From Pararhizobium sp. IMCC21322 (lineage in GTDB: Bacteria; Pseudomonadota; Alphaproteobacteria; Rhizobiales; GCA-2746425), in NCBI RefSeq assembly GCF_030758295.1, contig NZ_CP132335.1, forward strand, positions 844,412 to 908,411: a DNA stretch of 64,000 bases, written 5' to 3'. A model generated the notes under the pieces. It did no database searches and was not told the origin of the DNA. It saw only the letters and a list, made by a program, of their open reading frames with translations. Made by a program: the position numbers and the translations under genes. This document shows, one piece after another, positions 1 through 8,116 of the stretch; position 1 is the stretch's first letter; the number at the start of each line of letters is the position of its first letter.

Positions 1-60
1 GAATTCGGTCACGCCAATGCCAAACGCTCCGGCCGTCAGGGCATAAAGAGCAAGAGGCAT
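1..60 (-). CDS. MFS transporter, N-terminal fragment (cut by window edge)
   Basis: The complement opens with ATG at position 60 and reads MPLALYALTAGAFGIGVTEF with no stop before the window edge. The glycine-rich hydrophobic start followed by GVTEF is typical of the first membrane helix of drug/sugar-efflux MFS permeases. AAAGGA at 69-74 is a well-placed ribosome binding site. The gene diverges from a LysR regulator, a common regulator-exporter pairing, so it is probably that regulator's target (inference). Only 20 residues are visible, so the substrate is unknown. Confidence 0.65.
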   Translation of the reverse strand, partial: MPLALYALTAGAFGIGVTEF

Positions 61-166
61 GCAGGTTGTCCTTTCGTCGAAATTTCAGATCGAAAGACAC
101 TATGGACGTTATGCATAAAGTGAGATAGACAGCGCATAGTACAATCACTTATGAGTTGAATTCATC
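61..166. promoter_or_regulatory. Divergent MFS / LysR promoter region
   Basis: This 106-bp gap separates the two divergent start codons and must hold both promoters. It contains the perfect palindrome TTATGCATAA at 109-118, a plausible LysR-type site. A 10-bp stretch of it, ACGTTATGCA (106-115), recurs inverted at 1110-1119 just after the LysR gene. No promoter boxes are assigned with confidence. Confidence 0.4.
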
Positions 167-1072
167 ATGGCACGATTGGAAGTCAATCGCTCTGGCGAAA
201 TGGAAGTCTTTGTCAGGGTCGTCGAATTGGGCGGGTTCACCGCTGCCGCACGTGCCAGCCATATGACGCCGTCGGCCGTCAGCAAACTCATCGCCCGCCT
301 GGAGGCACGTCTCGGCGCGCGGTTGGTAAACCGCTCAACGCGAAAGCTTCAGCTCACGCCGGAAGGCTGTGTCTTTTATGAGCGCAGTACTCGTGTTCTC
401 GCTGATCTGAACGAAGCTGAACGCAGTGCCTCGACAAGCGAGTGTCCGACTGGACGCATCCGTCTCAACACGAGCGCCTCTTTCGGCACGCATATTCTTG
501 CGCGATTGCTCCCAGAATTTCTGGCGCTCTATCCGGATGTGACATTGGACATTGTGCAAACCGATGCCGTGATCGATCTTTTGGAAGACAGAACCGATGT
601 CGCGATCCGCGCGGGGCCCATGAAAAGTTCTAGTCTTGTCGCACGTAAGCTGGGCGAGACACCGATGATGATCGTCGCAGCGCCATCTTATCTAAAGACA
701 GCCGGTACGCCGAAAACCATCGCTGATCTCGAAGATCACAACCGCATCGGCTTCAATTATGCGCGCGCGGTCGAGGGATGGCCATTCAAGATCGAGGGTG
801 AGACGATCATCGTTCCTATGGCAGGAAGTGTTCAAACGAGTGATGGCGAAGCGCTGAGGCGTCTCGCATTATCCGGTGTCGGGATTGCTCGCCTCGCTGC
901 ATTCACCGTGCGAGAGGATATTGAAGCGGGACGGCTCATCTCTTTGCTGGAGCCCTTCGGCACTAGCGAAAAGGAAGCTTTTCACGCCGTTTATGTCGGT
1001 CAAGGCGGTCCGCTTCCTTCACGGGTCAGAGCGCTACTCGATTTTCTGGCCGAAAACGCGAAAGTCCAATGA
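167..1072 (+). CDS. LysR-family transcriptional regulator
   Basis: A 301-residue protein of the usual LysR length. A winged HTH lies at about residues 11-70 (GGFTAAARASHMTPSAVSKL, then the LTPEG wing), followed by a periplasmic-binding-like effector domain at about 95-295. It has the features of the CrgA/AaeR-like group that regulates adjacent exporters or oxidoreductases. It diverges from the MFS fragment at the window edge, which is the likely target. No strong Shine-Dalgarno precedes the ATG, but this start gives the normal N-terminus of the family. Confidence 0.9.
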   Translation: MARLEVNRSGEMEVFVRVVELGGFTAAARASHMTPSAVSKLIARLEARLGARLVNRSTRKLQLTPEGCVFYERSTRVLADLNEAERSASTSECPTGRIRLNTSASFGTHILARLLPEFLALYPDVTLDIVQTDAVIDLLEDRTDVAIRAGPMKSSSLVARKLGETPMMIVAAPSYLKTAGTPKTIADLEDHNRIGFNYARAVEGWPFKIEGETIIVPMAGSVQTSDGEALRRLALSGVGIARLAAFTVREDIEAGRLISLLEPFGTSEKEAFHAVYVGQGGPLPSRVRALLDFLAENAKVQ

Positions 1073-1186
1073 TTGTTATTCAATGTGAGAAGCATAGCGT
1101 TGAAAATGGTGCATAACGTTGGGTGAAAGAGAACTACGTCTCTGAAATTTCCCTATGATCCGTTTTGAGTGGTTTGCCGACGCTGC

Positions 1187-1540
1187 TCAATCAGGATGTG
1201 AAAGAACGTTAAGCAGCTTTCCAGCTGGATCGCGGACATAGAAACGCCGAACCCCCCAAGGCTCGTCAGTCAGTTCATAGGCGATCTCATGACCGAATTT
1301 TTTTGACAGTGCATATGCAGCGTCCACATCATCAACTTCGATCGAAAGGTCGGGTACGGGGGTGCCCGAACCACCCTCACTCGCGACACTGATTTGAACC
1401 GCCGCGGTCTCACCCGAAGCAAGCGTCACGATCCATCCGTGGTCCATAACAACGTCCAGACCAAAGAGATCCGAATAGAATTTTTGAACCGACGAAACCG
1501 ATTCCGCTGCCACGTTCGTCACAATGCGTTTGACTTTCAT
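1187..1540 (-). CDS. VOC-family (glyoxalase/bleomycin-resistance fold) protein
   Basis: A 117-residue single VOC module, beginning MKVKRIVTNV and ending with the typical strand containing VRDPAGKLLNVL. Such proteins bind a metal in paired beta-alpha-beta-beta-beta units and act as glyoxalases, dioxygenases or drug-binding proteins; which one cannot be told here. AAGGAAG sits just before the ATG. It lies 25 bp downstream of the LysR gene on the same strand and is probably co-transcribed with it. Confidence 0.85.
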   Translation of the reverse strand: MKVKRIVTNVAAESVSSVQKFYSDLFGLDVVMDHGWIVTLASGETAAVQISVASEGGSGTPVPDLSIEVDDVDAAYALSKKFGHEIAYELTDEPWGVRRFYVRDPAGKLLNVLSHPD

Positions 1541-1565
1541 TCAACTTCCTTACGCTACGCAGTGG

Positions 1566-2576
1566 TTATTTATCAATTATGTTACTGGCCGTCAGTGATG
1601 GGGCCACCTCTTCTTGATCCAAAAGCGTGCCGGCCCAGTTTGCGAATGTTTCGATCAGCGGCACACGTCCGTTGTCCGCGTCATAAACGATCCAGAAGCT
1701 GTAGCTGGGAACTGTGGTGCCGAACGGCCTTTCCAATAAACCATTGTCCAATTCCCGTCGGACGAATGCATGGCCGATGAGCGCGGCGCCGCGCCCTGCC
1801 AGAGCCATTTCAATAGCCTGATTCTCATCGCTCACATGGATGAGCTTGTCTTGCCCGATTGCGGCCATGGCATCTGGCTGCCCTGCGGCGGCGAACCAGT
1901 CTTGCCATTGTGGCGCGTCGGGATCGCGGCTCTTCCATTCGAAATGGATCAGCGGCACGTCAAGCAGGCAGGCGGGATTGCCGGATAACGCTAGGCGGGT
2001 TCGCAGCGACGGACTGAGAACCGGTTGCAACTGATCCTGATACAGTCTGAAAGCCGAAGCGTCCGTAGGGGCATGTCGGCTGTACCGTACAGCGAAATCG
2101 ATGTCGCCGCGCTTTAGATCATGGACTTCTTCGCTCGCCCTTACTTCCAATGGCGGCTCGGGATTGACCGCATACCACTCCGCAAGGCGGGGCAATAACC
2201 ACCGCGCCGCGAAAGCGGTCGTCGCGGTCATCACCAACGGACGCCGCGCGTTCGCCTGTGTAAGCCCATTCATAGCGGCGGCAAAATCGTCGAAACCGCG
2301 CCTGAGGACGGGCAGCAGCGTCTGCCCAGCCTCGGTGAGCCGCATTGGGCGTGGCCGCCGGCGAAACAGGAGGCAACCGCAAATCTCCTCAAGCAGTTTC
2401 ACCTGATGGCTGATAGCCGTCGGGGTCACGCCGAGTTCAGCAGCCGCGTCTGCAAAGCTCATATGCCGGGCTGCTGCCTCGAAAGCACGCAGACTGTTAA
2501 GGGGTGGCAAGCGTCTCATCCGCGGCATTGTAGATGAATTATTCTCATCCAGCAGCTTATAAATTCGATTTTGCAT
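1566..2576 (-). CDS. LysR-family regulator, GcvA-like
   Basis: A 336-residue LysR regulator. The HTH appears after a short leader (LNSLRAFEAAARHMSFADAA, then LGVTPTAISHQVKLLE), the exact wording of the GcvA/AmpR subgroup, followed by the effector-binding domain. The start at 2576 has AAGGTG upstream. Methionines at codons 17 and 20 are alternatives that would give a more usual N-terminus but lack a ribosome site. It diverges from the azoreductase gene with only 54 bp between starts, so it probably controls that gene, and it likely shares a transcript with the VOC gene downstream. Confidence 0.88.
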   Translation of the reverse strand: MQNRIYKLLDENNSSTMPRMRRLPPLNSLRAFEAAARHMSFADAAAELGVTPTAISHQVKLLEEICGCLLFRRRPRPMRLTEAGQTLLPVLRRGFDDFAAAMNGLTQANARRPLVMTATTAFAARWLLPRLAEWYAVNPEPPLEVRASEEVHDLKRGDIDFAVRYSRHAPTDASAFRLYQDQLQPVLSPSLRTRLALSGNPACLLDVPLIHFEWKSRDPDAPQWQDWFAAAGQPDAMAAIGQDKLIHVSDENQAIEMALAGRGAALIGHAFVRRELDNGLLERPFGTTVPSYSFWIVYDADNGRVPLIETFANWAGTLLDQEEVAPSLTASNIIDK

Positions 2577-2630
2577 GGCTCAACACCTTCAGGGCACATG
2601 AGGAAGCATAACAATCGGAGGAATAACCAG

Positions 2631-3323
2631 ATGGCCACCTTACTTCACATCGACGCCAGCGCGCGCAGCATCGGTCCCGCGCCAGAGCGACACCGGTCGC
2701 TGAGCCGGCAACTCTCGCAGGCCTTCGTCGACGAATGGCTTGCCAAGCAACCTAAGGACTTCGTGATTCAACGCGACGTGGGCTTGGCTCCGCCGCCTGC
2801 CATCAGCCAGGACTGGATCGAGGCCGCTTTCACACCACCGGAGCAGCGCAACGCCGAGCAGGAAAAAGCGCTGGCGCTGTCGAACGAGCTCATCGCCGAA
2901 ATCGAAGGGGCCGACATCATCGTGCTCGGAACGCCAATGTACAATTACGGCATGCCCGCCGCGCTCAAGGCGTGGTTCGATCAGGTCATCCGCGTAGACA
3001 AGACATTCACCTTCGATCTTGCCCGCGGCGACTTTCCATTGGAGCCGGTCTTGACCAGCAAGACGCTGGTCATGCTGGTAAGCAGGGGCGAGTTCGGCTT
3101 TGCGCCCGGCTGCATCCGCGAGGACATGAACCATCTTGAAACACATATCCGCGTCGCGGCGCGCTATCTCGGCGTCGCCCGAGATCATCTGATCGCCATC
3201 GAATACCAGGAATTTGGCGATGACCGACATAATCAGTCAATCGCTGACGCGTTTGCTGAAATCCCCAAGCTTGTCGGGACGGTTCAAGCTTACCGGTCGA
3301 CCGAAGAAAGGGATGATGAGTGA
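2631..3323 (+). CDS. azoR: FMN-dependent NADH-azoreductase (AcpD family)
   Basis: A 230-residue flavodoxin-fold quinone/azo reductase. The phosphate-binding start TLLHIDASAR, the central IIVLGTPMYNYGMPAALKAWFDQV block (positions 2919-2990) that cradles FMN, and the later LVMLVSRG strand are all family hallmarks. It reduces quinones and azo dyes with NAD(P)H and serves in detoxification in the cytosol. The start at 2631 is chosen because CGGAGG lies at 2616-2621; an in-frame extension to 2571 has no support and would overlap the divergent LysR start. Confidence 0.93.
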   Translation: MATLLHIDASARSIGPAPERHRSLSRQLSQAFVDEWLAKQPKDFVIQRDVGLAPPPAISQDWIEAAFTPPEQRNAEQEKALALSNELIAEIEGADIIVLGTPMYNYGMPAALKAWFDQVIRVDKTFTFDLARGDFPLEPVLTSKTLVMLVSRGEFGFAPGCIREDMNHLETHIRVAARYLGVARDHLIAIEYQEFGDDRHNQSIADAFAEIPKLVGTVQAYRSTEERDDE

Positions 3324-3561
3324 TATTTTATCTGCTCAAATTCACATAGCCAAAGAGGTGCCGCAGATCGTCGATGAAAAACTCGCCGCCATCTACGGGA
3401 TGCACCGCCTGTAAAAGTTTGTCGTGCGTTTCGATGGGTAAGGATGCATTCAATTTCCACTACTCACCTTCTGATAATGCACTGTTTTTCTATTCGTTCT
3501 TGACCAACTCATACCTCTTTGGCTATACATAAATCAATAGTCAACGAGGTATAGCTTCCAA
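3324..3561. promoter_or_regulatory. Intergenic region with a putative ArsR operator
   Basis: No convincing gene lies in these 238 bp. An inverted repeat ATACCTC (3511-3517) / GAGGTAT (3546-3552) brackets the probable promoter just upstream of the ArsR start; ArsR proteins commonly autoregulate through such imperfect dyads. GAGG in the right arm also lies in ribosome-site range of the ATG at 3562. Confidence 0.4.
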
Positions 3562-3885
3562 ATGTCACAAGCGCATGACGTACTGTTCAAGGCACTTTCT
3601 GACCCGACTCGAAGAGCTCTTTTTGAACGGCTTTGCCGGGAAGGAGATACGACAGTCGTGGCTTTGACGGCAGGTGCCGGTGTCTCACAACCTGTTGTTT
3701 CAAAACATCTCAGAGTTCTGAGGGAGGCGAAGCTTGTTAGTGGCCGGCATGAAGGACGCCAAACGCACTACAGCGCTCGACTCGACGCGCTGTCGCCGCT
3801 GGTCGACTGGACACGCCAGATGGCCCAGTTTTGGGAAAGCCGGTTTGACGACCTCGAAGACCTGCTGAAAAGGATGGACAATTGA
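3562..3885 (+). CDS. ArsR-family winged-helix repressor
   Basis: A 107-residue ArsR/SmtB-type regulator. It carries ALSDPTRRALFERL at the N-terminus, a recognition helix region GVSQPVVSKHLRVLREA at about residues 40-57, and a wing GRQTHYSA. There is no CxCxxC metal motif. It belongs to the metal-independent group that is regularly paired with an SRPBCC (AHSA1) gene, as it is here with a 4-bp overlap. It probably represses its own operon; the ligand is unknown. Confidence 0.92.
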   Translation: MSQAHDVLFKALSDPTRRALFERLCREGDTTVVALTAGAGVSQPVVSKHLRVLREAKLVSGRHEGRQTHYSARLDALSPLVDWTRQMAQFWESRFDDLEDLLKRMDN

Positions 3886-4292
3886 ACGAGAGATCAACCG
3901 GAACACGTTCTGTCGTCGTCGAACGTGAGTTGCCTCATCCGCTGGAGAAAATCTGGCGCGCGCTTACGCAGCCTCATCTGATTGAGGAGTGGCTGATGAA
4001 GAATGAGTTCAAACCAATCGTGGGCCACCAGTTCGAGTTGGGCGTAGAGTGGGGCAAGGTCGAGTGCGAAGTCCTAGCCGTCGAGCCGAACAGCACGGTT
4101 TCCTACACTTGGGGCGACCACGATCTGAAAAGCATTGTCACATGGACGCTTACTCCCACGGAAACGGGGACAGTTCTGCGCATGGAACAGACGGGCTTCC
4201 ACTCAGATCAGCCGCGCTATTATCAAGGCGCAAAGGCCGGATGGCCGAGGTTCTTTAGCCAACTGGAGCAATTGCTGGAACGGCTGGACTGA
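3882..4292 (+). CDS. SRPBCC (AHSA1/START-like) domain protein
   Basis: A 136-residue helix-grip protein with the AHSA1 pattern: VVVERELPHPLEKIWRALT, then the domain-closing GWPRFFSQLEQLLE. These proteins hold a hydrophobic ligand in a deep cavity; the ligand is not predictable. The start is a TTG whose bases overlap the TGA of the ArsR gene, which implies translational coupling. ArsR-SRPBCC pairs followed by a DoxX-like gene are a recurrent stress-response arrangement. Confidence 0.9.
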   Translation: MNERSTGTRSVVVERELPHPLEKIWRALTQPHLIEEWLMKNEFKPIVGHQFELGVEWGKVECEVLAVEPNSTVSYTWGDHDLKSIVTWTLTPTETGTVLRMEQTGFHSDQPRYYQGAKAGWPRFFSQLEQLLERLD

Positions 4293-4322
4293 ATCTGAAC
4301 CCATAAATCGAGGAGTGAAGGG

Positions 4323-4688
4323 ATGAATATGTTTCTATGGATTCTTCAGATCGTTCTAGCGCTGCATACGGCCATCGGCGCGGGCTGGAAGTTTTTCAAT
4401 TCGGAGCAGAACATTCCCTCGCTGAGTGCCATACCTCATGGGCTATGGATAGCGCTGACCCCCTTTGAGTTAATATGCGCAGCAGGGCTGATTGCCCCGG
4501 CAATCGTTCCGTCTCTCGGCATTCTTGTTCCGATCGCGGCGATCGGCATTGCGGCTGAGATGTTGGTCTTCTCGGGCGTGCACCTCCAGTCCGGAGAGGG
4601 GCAGAACGGTCCCATGTTCTACTGGCTCGGTGTGGCGGCCATCTGCGCGATTACCGCAGTTGCGCGCTTGAAAATCTCGCCCCTCTGA
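4323..4688 (+). CDS. DoxX-like small integral membrane protein
   Basis: A 121-residue protein with four predicted hydrophobic helices at about residues 3-20, 42-63, 66-86 and 97-116, matching the DoxX/DoxD-like family size and topology. Family members are linked to thiol or quinone redox processes in the inner membrane, but the role here is inferred only from neighbours. GAGGAGTGAAGGG precedes the ATG. It is the third gene of the ArsR operon, 30 bp after the SRPBCC gene. Confidence 0.82.
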   Translation: MNMFLWILQIVLALHTAIGAGWKFFNSEQNIPSLSAIPHGLWIALTPFELICAAGLIAPAIVPSLGILVPIAAIGIAAEMLVFSGVHLQSGEGQNGPMFYWLGVAAICAITAVARLKISPL

Positions 4689-4715
4689 AGGCGCCCGGAG
4701 GAAGGATATACGATA

Positions 4716-5300
4716 ATGAAAAAGAAGTCAGAAGTCGAAAATCTGCTGCTCAAAAAGAACTGGCACAAAGAGCGGAAAAAGCTGCGTTCGCTGATCCTCG
4801 ATTGCGACCTTGACGAGGAGGTAAAGTGGGGCAAGCTCTGCTATTCGTATCAAGACAGCAATGTCGTGATCATTTACGGAATGAAGAACTACTGCGCCCT
4901 CGGGTTCTTCAAAGGTTCACTCCTTGATGACGACACAGGTTTTCTGGTGCAACCGGGCAAACACTCGCAGGCCATGCGCCAGCTACGGTTCGATAACCTC
5001 GATGAAATCTCCGACAGCGAAGACCTCATCAAGGACTATATAGGAAAGGCAATCCAGGCGGAGAGGGATGGTCTTGAGGTGGATTTCGATGAGAAGGACA
5101 ACCTGACCTATCCCGATGAGTTGCAGGACGTGTTGGATGATGACCCAGAATTTGCCGAAGCCTTCGATGATCTGACACCGGGACGTCAGCGGGGCTATGT
5201 CCTCCACTTCTCGGACGCCAAACGGTCCACGACGCGGAGCTCAAGGATCGAGAAATGCACGGCAAAAATTTTGGATGGCAAGGGACTAAATGAACGGTGA
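4716..5300 (+). CDS. YdeI/OmdA-like DUF1801-type protein
   Basis: A 194-residue protein of the YdeI group. An N-terminal DUF1801-like fold (DEEVKWGKLCYSYQDSNVVII, FFKGSLLDDDTG) is followed by a charged linker and a C-terminal YdeI/OmpD-associated segment ending in GYVLHFSDAKRSTTRSSRIEK, the typical helical tail. The molecular function of this family is not established. AGGAAGGATA stands before the ATG. The 27-bp gap from the DoxX-like gene suggests one transcript. Confidence 0.85.
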   Translation: MKKKSEVENLLLKKNWHKERKKLRSLILDCDLDEEVKWGKLCYSYQDSNVVIIYGMKNYCALGFFKGSLLDDDTGFLVQPGKHSQAMRQLRFDNLDEISDSEDLIKDYIGKAIQAERDGLEVDFDEKDNLTYPDELQDVLDDDPEFAEAFDDLTPGRQRGYVLHFSDAKRSTTRSSRIEKCTAKILDGKGLNER

Positions 5301-5387
5301 AACCTTCAAGCGAGCTGTCATTGGCTATTCCGCCTCATGTCAGCAGGCACAAACTTGGACGTTCCGCAGCAGAAGATGGAAAGTAAG

Positions 5388-5810
5388 ATGGCAGACAAGA
5401 ACGCCGAGAAACCGAAGCTTCTTTCAGGCGGCAATCCTCAGATACCGAAAGGCGAAGGCGATGCCTCCGTGCAGGCTTACATTTCTGCCATGCCGGGCTG
5501 GAAGCAGGACATAGGGCGCAGCATTGATGATATTGTAGTGCGTCTTGTTCCAGGCGTGCAAAAGGCCGTCAAATGGAACACGCCCTTCTATGCGGTCGAA
5601 GGAAATAGCTGGTTCCTAGGTTTTCATTGCCTCGCCAAATACGTCAAGGTCACCTTCTTTCGCGGCGACTCGCTCAATCCCACGCCGCCTATCGAGTCGA
5701 AGCAGAAGGACGTGCGCTACTTCCATATTCATGAGGGCGACCAATTCGATGAGGCCCAGTTCGCCGACTGGGTAACGCAAGCCAGTAAGCTAACTGGTCA
5801 GAAACTATAG
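5388..5810 (+). CDS. DUF1801 domain protein
   Basis: A 140-residue product beginning MADKNAEKPK, with the DUF1801 core: VQAYISAMPGWKQDIGRSID, AVKWNTPFYAVEGNSWF, YVKVTFFRG. This is the same fold as the N-terminal half of the preceding YdeI-like protein, so two related genes sit in tandem. The start at 5388 is preferred because GGAAAG lies five bases upstream; the longer forms to 5337 have no ribosome site. Function unknown; the fold resembles iron-chaperone frataxin-like proteins. Confidence 0.85.
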   Translation: MADKNAEKPKLLSGGNPQIPKGEGDASVQAYISAMPGWKQDIGRSIDDIVVRLVPGVQKAVKWNTPFYAVEGNSWFLGFHCLAKYVKVTFFRGDSLNPTPPIESKQKDVRYFHIHEGDQFDEAQFADWVTQASKLTGQKL

Positions 5811-5846
5811 ATCATGCTGAGTATCACTGGCGGCAATCCAGTTTTC

Positions 5847-6422
5847 TCACTCCGAGATCGCTGTCCACAGCCCCGGATAAATACGAACTATCCCGAACTC
5901 GTCGGTTACGAGGTTGGCGGCATAATCGTGGGAAGGTGAGCTATAGGAAAAGTCGGTTTTGGAAAGCCGCTGATACACTTGTCTCAACGGTTTGAAACGC
6001 CAGTCTTCGGTATCAAGCCAGACAGCGGTCGTTTCGACCTTCTCGCCGATTTCCAAATCCAGCCGCCTGATCGCATTCGTGTTCGTCGCTGGCGTGAAGC
6101 CGAGATCGACGTCAAGAAGACCAGAGACTTCGCCAATCTCTTCGCCGTTGAAATCCCATGAGCCTGTCGGGTGGCGCGATAATGCAAACTCTGTCTTCGT
6201 AGTGCCAAGCCACCCGCTCACGCGCGCCGACTGGCTTGACCAGTCGGAATTGCAATTAACCTCATACTCGAACTTCGCCGGATCATCGCGCTCTTGATAG
6301 AGTGCCGTTCCTGAAATCAGAAAGCCATCACCCGATGGTTCGTAGGAGCAAGCGTCCATGCCATCTACATCAACCCTGCGCCACAAGATGGTGCGTGGAA
6401 ACTGTTCATATTTGATGGTCAT
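5847..6422 (-). CDS. Putative glycolipid-binding family protein
   Basis: A 191-residue protein matching the family annotated as putative glycolipid-binding (PF06475): ILWRRVDVDGMDACSYEPSG near the start, YEVNCNSDWSSQSARVSGW in the middle, and the end region NLVTDEFGIVRIYPGLW. The fold is a beta-rich barrel; true function is poorly known and the family name comes from a structural comparison. It is the last gene of a long minus-strand run that begins with the TetR gene at 9248, 18 bp after the frameshifted VOC gene. Confidence 0.8.
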   Translation of the reverse strand: MTIKYEQFPRTILWRRVDVDGMDACSYEPSGDGFLISGTALYQERDDPAKFEYEVNCNSDWSSQSARVSGWLGTTKTEFALSRHPTGSWDFNGEEIGEVSGLLDVDLGFTPATNTNAIRRLDLEIGEKVETTAVWLDTEDWRFKPLRQVYQRLSKTDFSYSSPSHDYAANLVTDEFGIVRIYPGLWTAISE

Positions 6423-6439
6423 GCTAGTAACCCGCCCTT

Positions 6440-6848
6440 CTATTTCAGATCGCAGCTTAGCTCCCAGAGATGGCCGTCGGGATCGGTGTAGTTAGCCGTG
6501 CGGATGCCCCACGGACGATCCACTGGACCGCTCAAGGGCCTCAATGCCTCTTTCGGGCAGGCATGCCATTGTTGCATCAACATTCTCGACAGGCAAAGTA
6601 TATACCGAACGCAGGCCTGTGGCGGCCATTTTTGCCGGTTCGATCAGCTCTGGCACGGCGCTTGAGCGCAGTAGATTCACCAAGGTCTCACCGATCTTGA
6701 AAACGGCAGAATCCTCATCTTCATAGATCGTCTCGGACTGAAGGAACTTCTCATAGAAAGCCTTTGCCAAATCTTTATCGGCGGTAAAGAGTGTGATTGC
6801 CCCGATGTGTGTCGCTTGGATCGTCTGCTCTGTCATACTTTCTCTCAT
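6440..6848 (-). pseudogene. VOC-family protein with a 3' frameshift
   Basis: The open frame from 6848 gives a VOC protein (HIGAITLFTADKDLAKAFYEK, GLRSVYTLPVENVDATMACL) that ends prematurely at 6492. The missing C-terminal strand is present in another frame between about 6540 and 6440: SGPVDRPWGIRTANYTDPDG then HLWELSCDLK and a stop at 6440-6442. Restoring one base near 6535-6545 would rebuild a normal VOC protein of about 135 residues. Whether this is a real mutation or a sequence error cannot be decided here. Confidence 0.85.
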
Positions 6849-6877
6849 CTGTGATCAGTCATCATCGCCGCTTTGGG

Positions 6878-7279
6878 TCAGTCAAATTCGCGGTGTTGCG
6901 GAAGATCATCTGTGATCTCAAACCATTCGGCTTTCGACCCGACGAAGATATGCGCCGTTGGCCGGATACTTGGCGTATCGACCAGCGTACCAAGCGTGAC
7001 ATGGGCGAACGTGCCGTCCCGGACCACAGAATATAGCAACGAGCCGCATGTCACACAGTGAAGGTCGTGCGCGTCGCCCCCGCCGAAACGCAGCAACTGG
7101 TTTTGCCCCGATACGATCCCAATCCTGTCGATCCCGATACCAGCCATCGGTTTAAAGGCAGACCCAGTAGATCTTCGGCAATCCGAGCAATGGCAGTTCA
7201 TCGCATATTCGAATGCGTCCGCCACTTCATACGTCACCGTGCGGCAGAGGCATTGTCCTTTCAGCTTTCTTTCCATCAT
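6878..7279 (-). CDS. GFA-family (CENP-V/GFA domain) zinc protein
   Basis: A 133-residue protein with the GFA zinc-site pattern: GQCLCRTVTYEV (Cys-x-Cys), MNCHCSDCRRSTGSAF (Cys-x-Cys-x-x-Cys) and HCVTCGSLL (Cys-x-x-Cys). The family was named for glutathione-dependent formaldehyde activation; most members lack a proven reaction. Its start overlaps the stop of the DUF6958-like gene by four bases, so the two are translationally coupled within the TetR-led operon. Confidence 0.92.
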   Translation of the reverse strand: MMERKLKGQCLCRTVTYEVADAFEYAMNCHCSDCRRSTGSAFKPMAGIGIDRIGIVSGQNQLLRFGGGDAHDLHCVTCGSLLYSVVRDGTFAHVTLGTLVDTPSIRPTAHIFVGSKAEWFEITDDLPQHREFD

Positions 7280-7587
7280 TGACTATCCGTAATCCTGAAC
7301 AGTCGCACTGGCCCCTTGCCCCCGCGCTCGATCACGCCCTTGGCTTCCAGATCAAGCTGCACAGCGACCAGCCACCACCCAGCTTTCTCCCCGCCGGGGA
7401 AAAGCTCCTCGGAAAGGTTGGGCAGCAAGGCCGCTTTGGCATCGGCGAACGTCATGCCGGGCGGTTCGGTCGGTAGCACCGGAAGGAAGGCGTCGCGCAT
7501 GGCCAGATACTTGGCGCGGTTCACGCGTTTGGTCTTGCCTAGCTGCGTGATGCTCTCGACTTCGATCATTTCTTCGGCGTCAGACAT
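7276..7587 (-). CDS. DUF6958-like small protein
   Basis: A 103-residue protein beginning MSDAEEMIEVESITQLGKTK, with a conserved-looking core YLAMRDAFLPVLP and GGEKAGWWLVAVQLDLEAKG followed by RLFRITDS. This resembles small cytosolic proteins listed as DUF6958, of unknown function; the pattern suggests a winged-helix-like fold (inference). The start at 7587 is chosen because it overlaps the preceding gene by eight bases; the frame stays open upstream but reads into that gene. Confidence 0.7.
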   Translation of the reverse strand: MSDAEEMIEVESITQLGKTKRVNRAKYLAMRDAFLPVLPTEPPGMTFADAKAALLPNLSEELFPGGEKAGWWLVAVQLDLEAKGVIERGGKGPVRLFRITDSQ

Positions 7588-8116
7588 TGATCTCTCCTGT
7601 CTCGGGCGTCTTCGGGGTGCGGAAACCCATCGCGACCCACGCGCCAAAGAGCTTTGCAAAGAAGCCCAAGCTCTGTTTCTTGGCGTTGGGAATATCATCC
7701 GGCAGACTCGCACCTATAGGGAGGTCTGAGGCCATCGTGCGCATTTCCGCTGGCGGCAGCGCGCCTTCGGGCCAGAGCGTGCCATAGAGGCTGAACCAGT
7801 GGCCGTGCTTGAAATCCAGATATATCGGCGTGTTGCAGCAAGTCGCGATGACCCGTTCCGACGAGGAGTCCGGTGTCAGGCGAAACGACTTCAGCCTGTC
7901 TTTGCCGGTTAGAAACGCCACGCGGTCTTTGCGATACATCACGAAGGGCGTCGCGTCGTAATCCGTCAGGACTGGCGGTGCGCTCTCAAGCTGCTGCATC
8001 CGTTTCCCGGCCTCTCGGCATGAGGAACAGCAGCACTCGACACTCGCGATAGGCTTGCCCTGAACCTCAAGGCATGTTTGCCCGCAGGAACAGGTGATCT
8101 CGGTTGTATCACCCAT
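7580..8116 (-). CDS. DUF6151-like cysteine-rich (GFA-related) protein
   Basis: A 178-residue protein with GFA-like metal ligands: EITCSCGQTCLEV, SVECCCSSCREAGKRM and VIATCCNTPIYLD. The spacing differs from true GFA proteins and the C-terminal 50 residues are extra (FFAKLFGAWVAMGF), matching proteins grouped as DUF6151. It probably binds zinc. It overlaps the preceding PhnB-like gene (8109) by eight bases and the following gene by eight, so the operon is tightly packed. Confidence 0.78.
   Translation of the reverse strand: MGDTTEITCSCGQTCLEVQGKPIASVECCCSSCREAGKRMQQLESAPPVLTDYDATPFVMYRKDRVAFLTGKDRLKSFRLTPDSSSERVIATCCNTPIYLDFKHGHWFSLYGTLWPEGALPPAEMRTMASDLPIGASLPDDIPNAKKQSLGFFAKLFGAWVAMGFRTPKTPETGEINV

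Noticed and set aside
3214-3414. Short plus-strand open frame after the azoreductase
   Set aside because: It overlaps the azoreductase end in another frame; the remaining 30 codons show no family and no separate ribosome site.
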